Assembly: GCF_001602375.1 (NCBI RefSeq) | Contig: NZ_BCNY01000015.1 | Span: 372,001 to 436,000, forward strand | Direction of reading: 5' to 3' | Source of the DNA: Methanoculleus horonobensis | GTDB lineage: Archaea; Halobacteriota; Methanomicrobia; Methanomicrobiales; Methanoculleaceae | Length of the DNA: 64,000 bases | Part shown: positions 15,070 through 22,538 of the stretch, one piece after another | How the letters are laid out: each line of letters begins with the position of its first letter | How positions within the stretch are numbered: position 1 is the stretch's first letter | Position numbers and translations under genes: made by a program | Notes under the pieces: generated by a model | The model's database searches: none | Told to the model about the DNA's origin: nothing | The model's input: the letters and a program-made list of their open reading frames with translations, nothing else

Positions 15070-17295
15070 TCACCTCATTCTGGGCGTGATCTCCGTAGGG
15101 CAGACTCCCTCGAGTCCGGCCAGTTGCTCTCCCGGTCCGGCCGCATACCTGCAGACCGAAGGGTAGTACCTGGTGACATAATCCTTGAGCATCCGGATGG
15201 AACAGTACTGCGGGGCGATGCTCTTTATCGACTCTTTCATCATCCGGACCCACTTGTGCGGGACATCGTCCATCGTCCGCGAGTAGTAGAGCGGCGCAAC
15301 CTCGTTCTCGATGAGGTCGTAGATCGTCTTCGCGTCCGGCTGGTTACCCTCCGCGGAGGGGGCGTGGCCCTCGAAGCCCCAGCCGTTCCTGCCGTTGTAT
15401 CCCTCGACCCACCAGCCGTCCAGAACCGAGAGGTTCAGCACCCCGTTCATCCCCGCCTTCATACCGCTCGTGCCGCTCGCCTCCATCAGCGGGACGGGGG
15501 TGTTCATCCAGACATCGACGCCGTGAACCATGTAGCGTGCAAGCTGCTCGCTGTAGTCCTCGACAAACGCTATCCGACCGCCGAACTGCGGATCCTGCGA
15601 GTACTGGTAGATCTTTTGCAGGATCCGCTTGCCCCGATCGTCGGCCGGATGAGCCTTCCCGGCGAAGATGAACTGCACCGGCCTCCAGCGGTTGTTCACG
15701 ATCCGATCAAGCCGGTCGATGTCCTCAAAGATGAGATCCGCTCGCTTGTACTCGGCAAACCGGCGGGCAAACCCGATCGTCAGCGCCGAGGTGTCGAGCA
15801 TGAGCCCTTCGGCAGCGAGGTTTGCAGGCTCATCCCGGTGCCTCGCCCACTTGCGGCGTTTCCGATCCCGGATCCGGGCAAAGAGTTTCATCTTCAGCCA
15901 CTGGTGCTCGCGCCAGAGCTCTTCGTCCGGGATCTCATCGACCATCTCCCAGATGGCCGGGTTGTCGTAGTCCTCCCGCCAGTTCGGGTAGACCGGATCC
16001 ATATACCGATCGAAGATCGCCTCGATTCGGTGGTTCAACCACGAGGGCATGTGGACGCCGTTCGTGATGGCGTCGATCGGGATCTTCTCGGGAGGGAGAT
16101 CGGGCCAGAGCGGCTGCCACATCTCCCGGGCGACCTCGCCGTGCTTCTGGGAGACGCCGTTGTGGAACCGGCTCATCCGGAGCGCAAAAGCAGTCATATT
16201 GAACCCGGCACCCGGGTTATGCGGGTCATCACCGAGTGCCATGAACTCGTCCCAGGTCAGATTGAGCGACGAGCAGTAACTCCGGAAGTACTTTGCCATC
16301 AGATCCTCGGGGAAGACATCGTGGGCGGCCGCCACAGGAGTGTGGGTGGTGAAGACCGAGGTGCCCCTGACCTGCTCCCGCGCCTCGTCGGGAGGCATCC
16401 CGGCCACGAGCCGCTCCCGGAGCCGTTCAAGTATGGCAAACGCAGAATGTCCTTCGTTCAGGTGCATCGCCGAGTATTCCACGCCGAGGGTATGGAGAAC
16501 CTTCCTCCCGCCGATACCGAGCACCAGTTCCTGCCGGAGCCGGCACTCGAGTTCCTTCAAGTAAAGGCGGTGGGAGATGCTCCGATTCTCGGGATGGTTC
16601 TCATCGATATGCGTATCCAGGAGGTAGAGGGGAACCCGTCCCACCTGTACCTTCCAGACCGCGACGTAGATCGGCGGATCGATCAGGGGGACCTGCACCA
16701 CGAGCTGCTTCCCGTCGTCACCGAGCACCCGCAGAACCGGGGCGGCGTCGCGATCCAGGATCTCCGCGACGTTCCTCTGCCACCCGTTCCCCTCGATGTG
16801 CTGGTGGAGGTAGCCTTCGGCGTACATGAACCCGACGGCGACCGTCGGCACGCCGAGATCGCTCGACGCTTTGACGTGGTCGCCCGCGAGGATGCCGAGC
16901 CCTCCCGCGTAGAACGGGAGCGAGTGGTGCAGCCCGAACTCGCTCGAGAGGTAGGCGATCGTCAGCGGCGTCCGGCCGGGATAATACTGCGCAAACCAGC
17001 TCGTTCCCGGCACCATGTACTCCCCGAATCGATGCATGATGATATCGTAGCGGCGGAGGTACTCCGGGTTCGCCGCCGCCCGCTCAAAGAACCGCGGTGG
17101 GGTATTGAGAAGCATCCTGACCGGGTTGTGGCGGCTCATCTTCCACTCCGCCCGGTTCAGCATCTTGAAGAGCGTGCTCGCCGAGGAGTGCCAGCTCCAC
17201 CAGAGGTTGTATGCCAGGTCGACCAGCCCGAAGATCCGTTCCGGGACGTGGGCGAATCGGTCGTAGGGTATCTCCATCTTCATCGCGACGGGCAT
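15070..17295 (-). CDS. glgP: Alpha-glucan (glycogen) phosphorylase
   Basis: A 741-residue protein. It has AYLSSEFGLHHSLPFYAGGLGILAGDH near residue 120 and the PLP-binding region EASGTSGMKAGMNGVLN near residue 640, where Lys holds the pyridoxal phosphate. ITNGVHMPSW and FVEDYSEQLARYMVHG are further family blocks. It belongs to the short archaeal/bacterial type related to maltodextrin phosphorylases with the N-terminal DUF3417-like region. It releases glucose-1-phosphate from storage glycogen. ATG 17295 is chosen because GGTGG/GAGCGG precedes it; a GTG lies four codons upstream. Confidence 0.92.
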   Translation of the reverse strand: MPVAMKMEIPYDRFAHVPERIFGLVDLAYNLWWSWHSSASTLFKMLNRAEWKMSRHNPVRMLLNTPPRFFERAAANPEYLRRYDIIMHRFGEYMVPGTSWFAQYYPGRTPLTIAYLSSEFGLHHSLPFYAGGLGILAGDHVKASSDLGVPTVAVGFMYAEGYLHQHIEGNGWQRNVAEILDRDAAPVLRVLGDDGKQLVVQVPLIDPPIYVAVWKVQVGRVPLYLLDTHIDENHPENRSISHRLYLKELECRLRQELVLGIGGRKVLHTLGVEYSAMHLNEGHSAFAILERLRERLVAGMPPDEAREQVRGTSVFTTHTPVAAAHDVFPEDLMAKYFRSYCSSLNLTWDEFMALGDDPHNPGAGFNMTAFALRMSRFHNGVSQKHGEVAREMWQPLWPDLPPEKIPIDAITNGVHMPSWLNHRIEAIFDRYMDPVYPNWREDYDNPAIWEMVDEIPDEELWREHQWLKMKLFARIRDRKRRKWARHRDEPANLAAEGLMLDTSALTIGFARRFAEYKRADLIFEDIDRLDRIVNNRWRPVQFIFAGKAHPADDRGKRILQKIYQYSQDPQFGGRIAFVEDYSEQLARYMVHGVDVWMNTPVPLMEASGTSGMKAGMNGVLNLSVLDGWWVEGYNGRNGWGFEGHAPSAEGNQPDAKTIYDLIENEVAPLYYSRTMDDVPHKWVRMMKESIKSIAPQYCSIRMLKDYVTRYYPSVCRYAAGPGEQLAGLEGVCPTEITPRMR

Positions 17296-17352
17296 TACCC
17301 GCTCCACCAGATAAGTGCTTCTGTCACCGGAAACGGTCGGGCAGGAACCGGC

Positions 17353-17631
17353 TCACCGTCGCTCTTCGCGCTCCATAAACTCCCGGATCTTCTTCTCTTC
17401 CCACTCCCGGCCGAAGATCCGGCCTTCGACATAGACGCCGAACCCGTGGAGCACCACGCCGATCCCCCAGAAGAACGTCACCCAGTAGAACCAGAGCGAG
17501 TCCGGGCTGAAGAGCATGTTGATCCCGAAGAGGATGAGGTTGACGGCGATATAGAGCACGAGGTGCTCGTAGAACTCCCGGATCTCACCGACTCGTCGCC
17601 TCGCACGCGCATATCGATCCTGCTCGTCCAT
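17353..17631 (-). CDS. Small 2TM-domain membrane protein
   Basis: A 92-residue protein from ATG 17631. Two hydrophobic helices (about 22-42 and 46-66) are separated by a short NMLFSPDSLWFYW turn and flanked by charged tails; the C-terminus ends GREWEEKKIREFMEREERR. This is the 2TM domain pattern (YEHLVLYIAVNLILFGIN), often found alone in small proteins or fused to LytTR domains. Its role is unknown. Confidence 0.75.
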   Translation of the reverse strand: MDEQDRYARARRRVGEIREFYEHLVLYIAVNLILFGINMLFSPDSLWFYWVTFFWGIGVVLHGFGVYVEGRIFGREWEEKKIREFMEREERR

Positions 17632-17850
17632 GGGATTCCGATGACAGACCGGGATACTTATACCTGCCCATGCCCCGGTGCGGCAGGTAGACCACCTCTC
17701 GCGGCAACCCGGGGAGGTGCCGGGATAACAGCCTCGACTTCGGGCGTATTTTTGCAGATACAGCCTCAAGACGGCAAAAGCAAATTGGAAGGCATTATAT
17801 GCGCCGTCTACTGATCTTCCTTCAAGAAGACCCGAAGGAGGGTGACCCAC

Positions 17851-18576
17851 GTGCGGCAGATGATCGAGGCAACCGAACTCACGAAGAATTACGGCAACGT
17901 CACCGCCGTGAACAGGGTATCGTTCTCTGTCACGGAAGGGGAACTCTTCGGCCTGCTCGGGCCGAACGGTTCGGGGAAGACGACGATGATCCGGATGCTG
18001 ACCGGGCAGATTCCGCCGACGGCAGGATCGGCCCGGGTGATGGGGATCGATCCGGTGAAAGACCCCATCGGGGCCCGGGGGCTTGTCGGGATCATCCCCG
18101 AGCAGGAGACGCCGCCGAGTTTCCTCACCGCGGAGGAGTACCTGCGTTTCGTGGCCAGCATCCGAAACCTCGACGCCGTCGACGAGCGGTGCGACCGCTG
18201 GTTCGACCTCCTGGAGTTCCAGGACAAGCGGGACGTCCTCTGCAAGGATCTCTCGCGGGGTACCCGGCAGAAACTGATGTTTGCTCAGGCGTTCCTCCAC
18301 GAACCGAAACTCGCCCTCATCGACGAGCCGCTCATAAACCTGGATCCTATCATGCAGCGGACGGTCAAAGACTTCCTCAAGGATTACGTCCAGGGCGGCG
18401 GAACCGTCTTCATCTCCACCCACATCCTCGAGATCGCCGAGGAGATATGCGACCGTATCGGGATCATCCACAACGGCAGGCTCCTCCACTCCGGCCCGGT
18501 CGAAGACCTCGTCGCGACGGGCAGGCATCTCGAGTCCTTCTTCCTCGATCTCGTGCGGGGTGACGCCGGTGCCTGA
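17851..18576 (+). CDS. ABC transporter ATP-binding protein (ABC-2 exporter type)
   Basis: About 241 residues. Walker A is GPNGSGKTT, the signature region is DLSRGTRQKLMFAQAFLH (a divergent LSGGQ, LSRGT), Walker B is LALIDEPLINLD, and the switch His is in ISTHILEIAEEI. It energises the multi-spanning permease encoded immediately downstream. GTG 17851 is preferred because GGAGG at 17837-17841 is properly spaced; GTG 17842 in the same frame is too close to that site. The 3' end overlaps the permease gene by up to 17 bp. Confidence 0.88.
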   Translation: MRQMIEATELTKNYGNVTAVNRVSFSVTEGELFGLLGPNGSGKTTMIRMLTGQIPPTAGSARVMGIDPVKDPIGARGLVGIIPEQETPPSFLTAEEYLRFVASIRNLDAVDERCDRWFDLLEFQDKRDVLCKDLSRGTRQKLMFAQAFLHEPKLALIDEPLINLDPIMQRTVKDFLKDYVQGGGTVFISTHILEIAEEICDRIGIIHNGRLLHSGPVEDLVATGRHLESFFLDLVRGDAGA

Positions 18577-19975
18577 CCTCTTTCGCGCGATGATGAAGGA
18601 AGAGTGGCGGATGCATTCGACGATCTTCGGGAGCCTCGGCTTCGCACTCTTCCCGGCGGTCATCGCAATCTTCGCCTTTCTCGGGTCGCTCACCCTCCCG
18701 ATCTTCGCAGACGTCTTTCCGTTCGACGTGATCGCGCTCCTCATGCACGCTCTCTTCCTCCTCATGGGCGTGATGGTGGGGTCGTTCGGCCTCATGGGCC
18801 GGGAGTTCATGAACCGGCGGTTCGGGCAGGCAAGCCTCATCGCCTACGCTTCCCGGAGCCTCCCGGTCTCGGAACGGCGGATCTTCGCCGCGTTTCTCGC
18901 GAAGGATACCGTCTACTACATCCTGCTCTACGTCCTTCCCTTCGCCGCCGGGTTCACCGCAGCGACGCCGTTCACCGGCCTCGATCCGCTCCTGGGACTC
19001 CTCGCGTTCGTCTCCCTCGCGCTCGCCTTCCTCCTCGGGCTCTCCGCCGTCTGCTTCCTCTCGACCCTCTACACACGCTCCGTCGCGCTCCTCGCCGGAA
19101 CTGCGGCGGTGCTTGCGGTTGCGGCCATCGCGGCGTTCCGCCTCGGGGCGATCACCGTCTCAGCCGTTCTTCCCCCCTACGCCTTCTTCCTCGACCCCGC
19201 CCCCGAACCGCTCGCGCTCGCGCTCCTCCTCATCCTGGTGCCGGCAACCGCATCCGTGCTCTTCGTCACCGTCGATTACCCGGATCGGACGAGGCGGTTT
19301 AAAAATCGTCTCGACCCTCTCGCGGGGAGGCTCCACGGCCTCGGGAGCGCACATTTCATCGCGAAAGACGCTCTCGACCTTCTCCGGAGCGAAGGCGGCG
19401 CCGGGAAAGTGATCTTCTCGTTCCTCCTCCCCCTCGGCCTCGTCTGGATCTGCCTTCAGGTTCTGATCCGGTTCATCCCGGGGATCGATCCGCTGGTGGT
19501 CTTCGCGGTTCTGCTCGGGGTGATATCGGCCACCATCTACAACTGGCTGACCGAGTTCGACTCCTTCACCTCCTACGCCTTCCTGCCGGTGGATGTCCCG
19601 GAGGTGATCGACGCGAAACTGAAGAGTTATGCGCTTGCAAACCTCCTCCCGCTCGGAGTGCTCGTGCTCGCGGCGGCGACCTCCGGTGCGGCGGGAACCT
19701 TCCTCCCGGCCCTTGCCGCGTTCGCCTCGGTCTCGGCCTACACCCTCGCGGTGACGCTCTACCTCACGGGGCTCCACCCGAACGTGATGCTCTATCACGC
19801 CTGGGTCTTCCTCCGCTACCTCCTCGCGATAAGCCCGGCGCTCCTGCTCCTCATCTTCGTCTCGATCGTCGACCCCGCGTACGCGGCGTTAAGCCTCCTC
19901 CTCGTCGCGCCGGCGGTGTTTCTCCTCGCCCGCGGGCGGAAGAAGTGGCAGGCGTGGGAGATGCCACAGTTTTAG
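18560..19975 (+). CDS. ABC transporter permease, multi-spanning
   Basis: About 471 residues with roughly ten hydrophobic segments spread over the whole protein and no soluble domain. It overlaps the preceding ATPase gene, so the two form an ABC-2-like exporter. An alternative start GTG 18569 has GGGGTGA (18557-18563) in better spacing and may be the real one. The substrate is unknown. Confidence 0.82.
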   Translation: MTPVPDLFRAMMKEEWRMHSTIFGSLGFALFPAVIAIFAFLGSLTLPIFADVFPFDVIALLMHALFLLMGVMVGSFGLMGREFMNRRFGQASLIAYASRSLPVSERRIFAAFLAKDTVYYILLYVLPFAAGFTAATPFTGLDPLLGLLAFVSLALAFLLGLSAVCFLSTLYTRSVALLAGTAAVLAVAAIAAFRLGAITVSAVLPPYAFFLDPAPEPLALALLLILVPATASVLFVTVDYPDRTRRFKNRLDPLAGRLHGLGSAHFIAKDALDLLRSEGGAGKVIFSFLLPLGLVWICLQVLIRFIPGIDPLVVFAVLLGVISATIYNWLTEFDSFTSYAFLPVDVPEVIDAKLKSYALANLLPLGVLVLAAATSGAAGTFLPALAAFASVSAYTLAVTLYLTGLHPNVMLYHAWVFLRYLLAISPALLLLIFVSIVDPAYAALSLLLVAPAVFLLARGRKKWQAWEMPQF

Positions 19976-20048
19976 AACCTCGTCGCATCTCTCACTTTCA
20001 CCCCCCGCACGGCGCGGTTTTTAAACCCCCGCGGGCGACTCCGGGAGT

Positions 20049-20441
20049 ATGCTAGAGAGAGCGGGCTACCTCCAGAACAACAGGTGCGCCGCGACCGACG
20101 AATGGGGGCGACCCTGCCAGATCGTCGAGATCGCCCTCGACGGCAGGCGGTTCGGAGCCCGGGTCAGCGATCTCCAGCAGGCGCTCGGCGGCCGGTACCC
20201 GGCCCGGGTCAGGCTGCTTCGCGACGACTGGGGCCCGGTTCTCGGGGACACGGTCGGCCGCGCGGAGCGGTCGCGGACAGGCAAAGCGGTCGTCTTCGAG
20301 CTCGTCACCGGCGAGCGCTACACGGTGCCGGCCGCGGCGCTCCGGGCCGTTCTTGCCCGGACTGCCGCTTTCGCTCCCGTCTCGGCAATCCTTCCCGCGG
20401 GAATCCCCGCCGCCCGGCAGCAGGCTCTCGTCACCGGGTAG
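20049..20441 (+). CDS. Hypothetical protein, 130 residues
   Basis: No family is recognised. It starts MLERAGYLQNNRCAATDEWG and contains several short beta-strand-like stretches (CQIVEIALDGRRFGARVS, YPARVRLLRDDWGPVLG, KAVVFELVTGERYTVPAAAL), suggesting a small beta-barrel protein. TTTTTAAACC (about 20019-20028) is a candidate TATA element 21-30 bp upstream. Codon use matches the neighbours. It converges on the YigZ-like gene with an 11-bp overlap. Confidence 0.6.
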   Translation: MLERAGYLQNNRCAATDEWGRPCQIVEIALDGRRFGARVSDLQQALGGRYPARVRLLRDDWGPVLGDTVGRAERSRTGKAVVFELVTGERYTVPAAALRAVLARTAAFAPVSAILPAGIPAARQQALVTG

Positions 20442-20688
20442 TCCCTGCCTCGCGGATCGCCGCCTCCCCGGCATCGCGGAACGCCCGGCCGACCTCGGCG
20501 TCGTTCTTGAACTCCTCGAGAGCACCGCACCGGAATGCTGCGCAGTGATGGGCGGCCTTCCGGTAGGCCTCCCGGTGGCCGGCGAGAACCGCCGCGACGT
20601 CCTGTGGCCCTTCAACCCGGTAAAGGTGAGCGTAGAACCGCGATCGCCGGACCTCGATCGCGGCGGCGGCGAGGGGTTCCGCGGTCAC
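20431..20688 (-). CDS. Short YigZ/IMPACT-like domain protein
   Basis: An 85-residue protein starting at GTG 20688, which overlaps the TGA of the upstream phosphatase gene. The stretch RRSRFYAHLYRVEGPQD followed by EAYRKAAHHCAAFR matches the N-terminal core of the YigZ/IMPACT (UPF0029) family (KSRF...A.H.C.AY), with a partial match in FKNDAEVGRAF where full-length members have the NDDGEPSGTAG block. It is less than half the usual length of about 200 residues, so it is either a short archaeal form or a truncated one. Function is unknown. Confidence 0.6.
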   Translation of the reverse strand: MTAEPLAAAAIEVRRSRFYAHLYRVEGPQDVAAVLAGHREAYRKAAHHCAAFRCGALEEFKNDAEVGRAFRDAGEAAIREAGTTR

Positions 20689-21194
20689 GCCGCCAGCCGC
20701 CTCCTCGCGTACTCCTCCCAGTGCGCCATAAGAAAGCCCCGGATTCCCCGGCCGGGTTTATAGGGAGGGTATATCCTGCGGTAGGCCTCCTCGGCGTCGG
20801 AAAACTGCTCCTTCGGCAGGACGTCGGTGTAGGCCGCGAGGTAGAGAAGCCCGATCGCTGCCGACCGGGAGACGCCGAAGCCGCAGTGAACCAGCACCTG
20901 CCGCCCCTCCGAGAGACACCGGTCGATGAAGGCGAGAGCCGCATCGATCGCCTCCTGCGGAACGTCTTCGGGATCCCTCACATCGAGCAGGTTGAGCATC
21001 AGCCGGTTCCCCCGCCGGGCGACCAGGTGCTCGGGATGATCCGGCGGCACCGTCCCCAGAGGCGAGTAGGTGACCGCCAGGCAGTGGTAGGGGCTCCGGC
21101 AGGCGTGCACCACGCACCAGGTCTCGTGTGCCTCCACCGCGACCTCGTAGTCCTCCTGCGTCCCGATATACAGGTTCTGGTAGATCTCGATCAC
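20685..21194 (-). CDS. Dual-specificity-like protein phosphatase
   Basis: A 169-residue protein from GTG 21194, which overlaps the stop of the ROK kinase gene. The catalytic loop is VLVHCGFGVSRSA (CX5R: Cys then Arg five residues later), and the general-acid Asp is probably in NLLDVRDPEDVP. It would dephosphorylate phosphotyrosine/phosphoserine or another phosphomonoester. It sits in the middle of a three-gene unit with a sugar kinase and a YigZ-like protein, so a phosphorylated metabolite is a possible alternative substrate. Confidence 0.85.
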   Translation of the reverse strand: MIEIYQNLYIGTQEDYEVAVEAHETWCVVHACRSPYHCLAVTYSPLGTVPPDHPEHLVARRGNRLMLNLLDVRDPEDVPQEAIDAALAFIDRCLSEGRQVLVHCGFGVSRSAAIGLLYLAAYTDVLPKEQFSDAEEAYRRIYPPYKPGRGIRGFLMAHWEEYARRRLAA

Positions 21195-22135
21195 ACCCCT
21201 CGCCCCCTCCTCATCGCCTCGAGCGCGTACGCCGCCGCCCCGAGAAGCGGCGCCTGTCCTGCAAGTTCGGAGACGACAAGCCGGGGAAGCGAGAGGTAGC
21301 GGTCGATGAACGGCTCCATATGCCGGATCACGATATCCCCGTAGTACCGGGCGAGCGGCCCGTCGAAGACGATCACCTCGGGGTTGTAGGCGACGATGAC
21401 CGCCGAGACCCCGCGGCCGTTCATCTCTCCGAGCGCCTCCATGAAGGCAAGGGCGGCCGGATCCTCCGCCCGTGCCGCGTCGAAGATCTCCCGGGTGGAG
21501 GAGGGGTCGAAGACGACATGCCGGACGTCGGCCGCCTCCCGCCACGCCGCGAAGAACCCGGGGATGTTCTTTGCGGAGGCATAGGCCTCCCAGTGGCCGG
21601 CAAACCCGCACCCGCAGACGAGGTTGTAGCGGGTATCGACGGGGATATGCCCGATCTCCCCGGCGTTCCCATTCATCCCGAGGAGGAGGAGGGCGTTCAC
21701 CACCGCACCGCCGCCGATGCCGGTCGAGAGGGTGATGTAGACGACGTTATCGGAGCCGCGTGCGGCGCCCGCCCACCGTTCGCCGAGGACGCCTGCCCGG
21801 GCGTCGTTGATGAGCGTGACCGGAAGCCCGAACCGCTCCCGGAGCGGCTCGACGATCTCCACGACCGGGAACGCGATGTTCGGGGAGTCGACGACCCACC
21901 CCCGGTCGGGGTCCAGCGGGCCGGCCGATGCGACGCCGATGGCCGCAGCCTCCTTCCCCTCCGGCAACGCGAGGAGGGCTTCCACCCGGGCGGCGATCGC
22001 GGCGGTGATCACCTCCCCGGACGATCCCGTAGTCGGCGTCGGGACGGCGTCATGGGCGAGTATCGTCGCGTCCGAGCCTACCAGGGCGGCGCGGAGGTTG
22101 GTTCCGCCGAGGTCAACGGCAATCACGGTCGTCAT
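21191..22135 (-). CDS. ROK family sugar kinase (glucokinase-like)
   Basis: A 314-residue protein from ATG 22135. The N-terminal phosphate loop is VIAVDLGGTNLRAAL; the second ATP motif is STGIGGGAVVN. The ROK zinc region reads AGEIGHIPVDT then CGCGFAGHWEAYAS, in which the usual last Cys of the zinc site is His, as in several archaeal members. The catalytic Asp is in INDARAGVLGE. It probably phosphorylates glucose or a related hexose with ATP, feeding glycogen or gluconeogenic pools. It leads the phosphatase/YigZ-like unit. Confidence 0.88.
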   Translation of the reverse strand: MTTVIAVDLGGTNLRAALVGSDATILAHDAVPTPTTGSSGEVITAAIAARVEALLALPEGKEAAAIGVASAGPLDPDRGWVVDSPNIAFPVVEIVEPLRERFGLPVTLINDARAGVLGERWAGAARGSDNVVYITLSTGIGGGAVVNALLLLGMNGNAGEIGHIPVDTRYNLVCGCGFAGHWEAYASAKNIPGFFAAWREAADVRHVVFDPSSTREIFDAARAEDPAALAFMEALGEMNGRGVSAVIVAYNPEVIVFDGPLARYYGDIVIRHMEPFIDRYLSLPRLVVSELAGQAPLLGAAAYALEAMRRGRGV

Positions 22136-22246
22136 ATGGGTCACTTCTCCGGGCAGCAGGTGCTCTTCTTCTCGGATTACGCGAACCACCGGGATAAACC
22201 TTGCTTCCGGCCGGGCCGGCGGATCCGGGAGAGAGACCGCGGCTAC

Positions 22247-22269
22247 GGAAGTAAGGTATATCTACTTCC
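22247..22269. promoter_or_regulatory. Inverted repeat around the feo TATA box
   Basis: Arms GGAAGTA (22247-22253) and TACTTCC (22263-22269) flank AGGTATATC, which holds the TATA-like GGTATATCT (22256-22264). Binding here would control promoter access. It may be a second regulator's site or a variant site of the same regulator that binds at 22279-22294. Confidence 0.5.
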
Positions 22270-22278
22270 CGCACCAGA

Positions 22279-22294
22279 TTTAGGTATACCTAAA
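22279..22294. promoter_or_regulatory. DtxR-type operator at the feoA start
   Basis: TTTAGGTATACCTAAA is a perfect 16-bp palindrome ending one base before the feoA ATG (22296) and lying about 15-38 bp after the TATA-like element, so it covers the expected transcription start. Its form resembles operators of the DtxR/IdeR/MntR family, and a DtxR-family gene closes the same operon. Confidence 0.75.
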
Positions 22295-22295
22295 A

Positions 22296-22538
22296 ATGAT
22301 CGCCATGGAAAAAACGTTGCTTGATCTGGAACCGGGCATGCAGGGAACCATCGCCCGATTTATCGGGAATCCGGGCTTTGTCCGGAAACTCAGAACCATC
22401 GGAATCAGGGAAGGCAAGAACCTCACCGTCGTCACCCGTCACCCCCTCGGCGGTCCGGTGGTGATCGAAGTGGATGGCCGGGAAGTGACGCTCGGCCGGG
22501 GAATGGCCGTAAGAGTCGTCGTGGACGTTGCCGCATGA
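22296..22538 (+). CDS. feoA: Ferrous iron transport protein FeoA
   Basis: An 80-residue SH3-like protein with LEPGMQGTIARF, RKLRTIGIREGKNL and GPVVIEVDGREVTLGRGMA, the standard FeoA pattern. It assists FeoB-mediated Fe(II) uptake at the cytoplasmic side. The start is ATG 22296, directly after the palindromic operator; ATG 22305 in the same frame is an alternative. The end overlaps the feoB start by 4 bp (ATGA). Confidence 0.92.
   Translation: MIAMEKTLLDLEPGMQGTIARFIGNPGFVRKLRTIGIREGKNLTVVTRHPLGGPVVIEVDGREVTLGRGMAVRVVVDVAA

Noticed and set aside
14980-17814. 944-residue plus-strand open frame
   Set aside because: It is antisense to alpha-glucan phosphorylase, whose family motifs are clear; high GC removes stop codons from the antisense frame.
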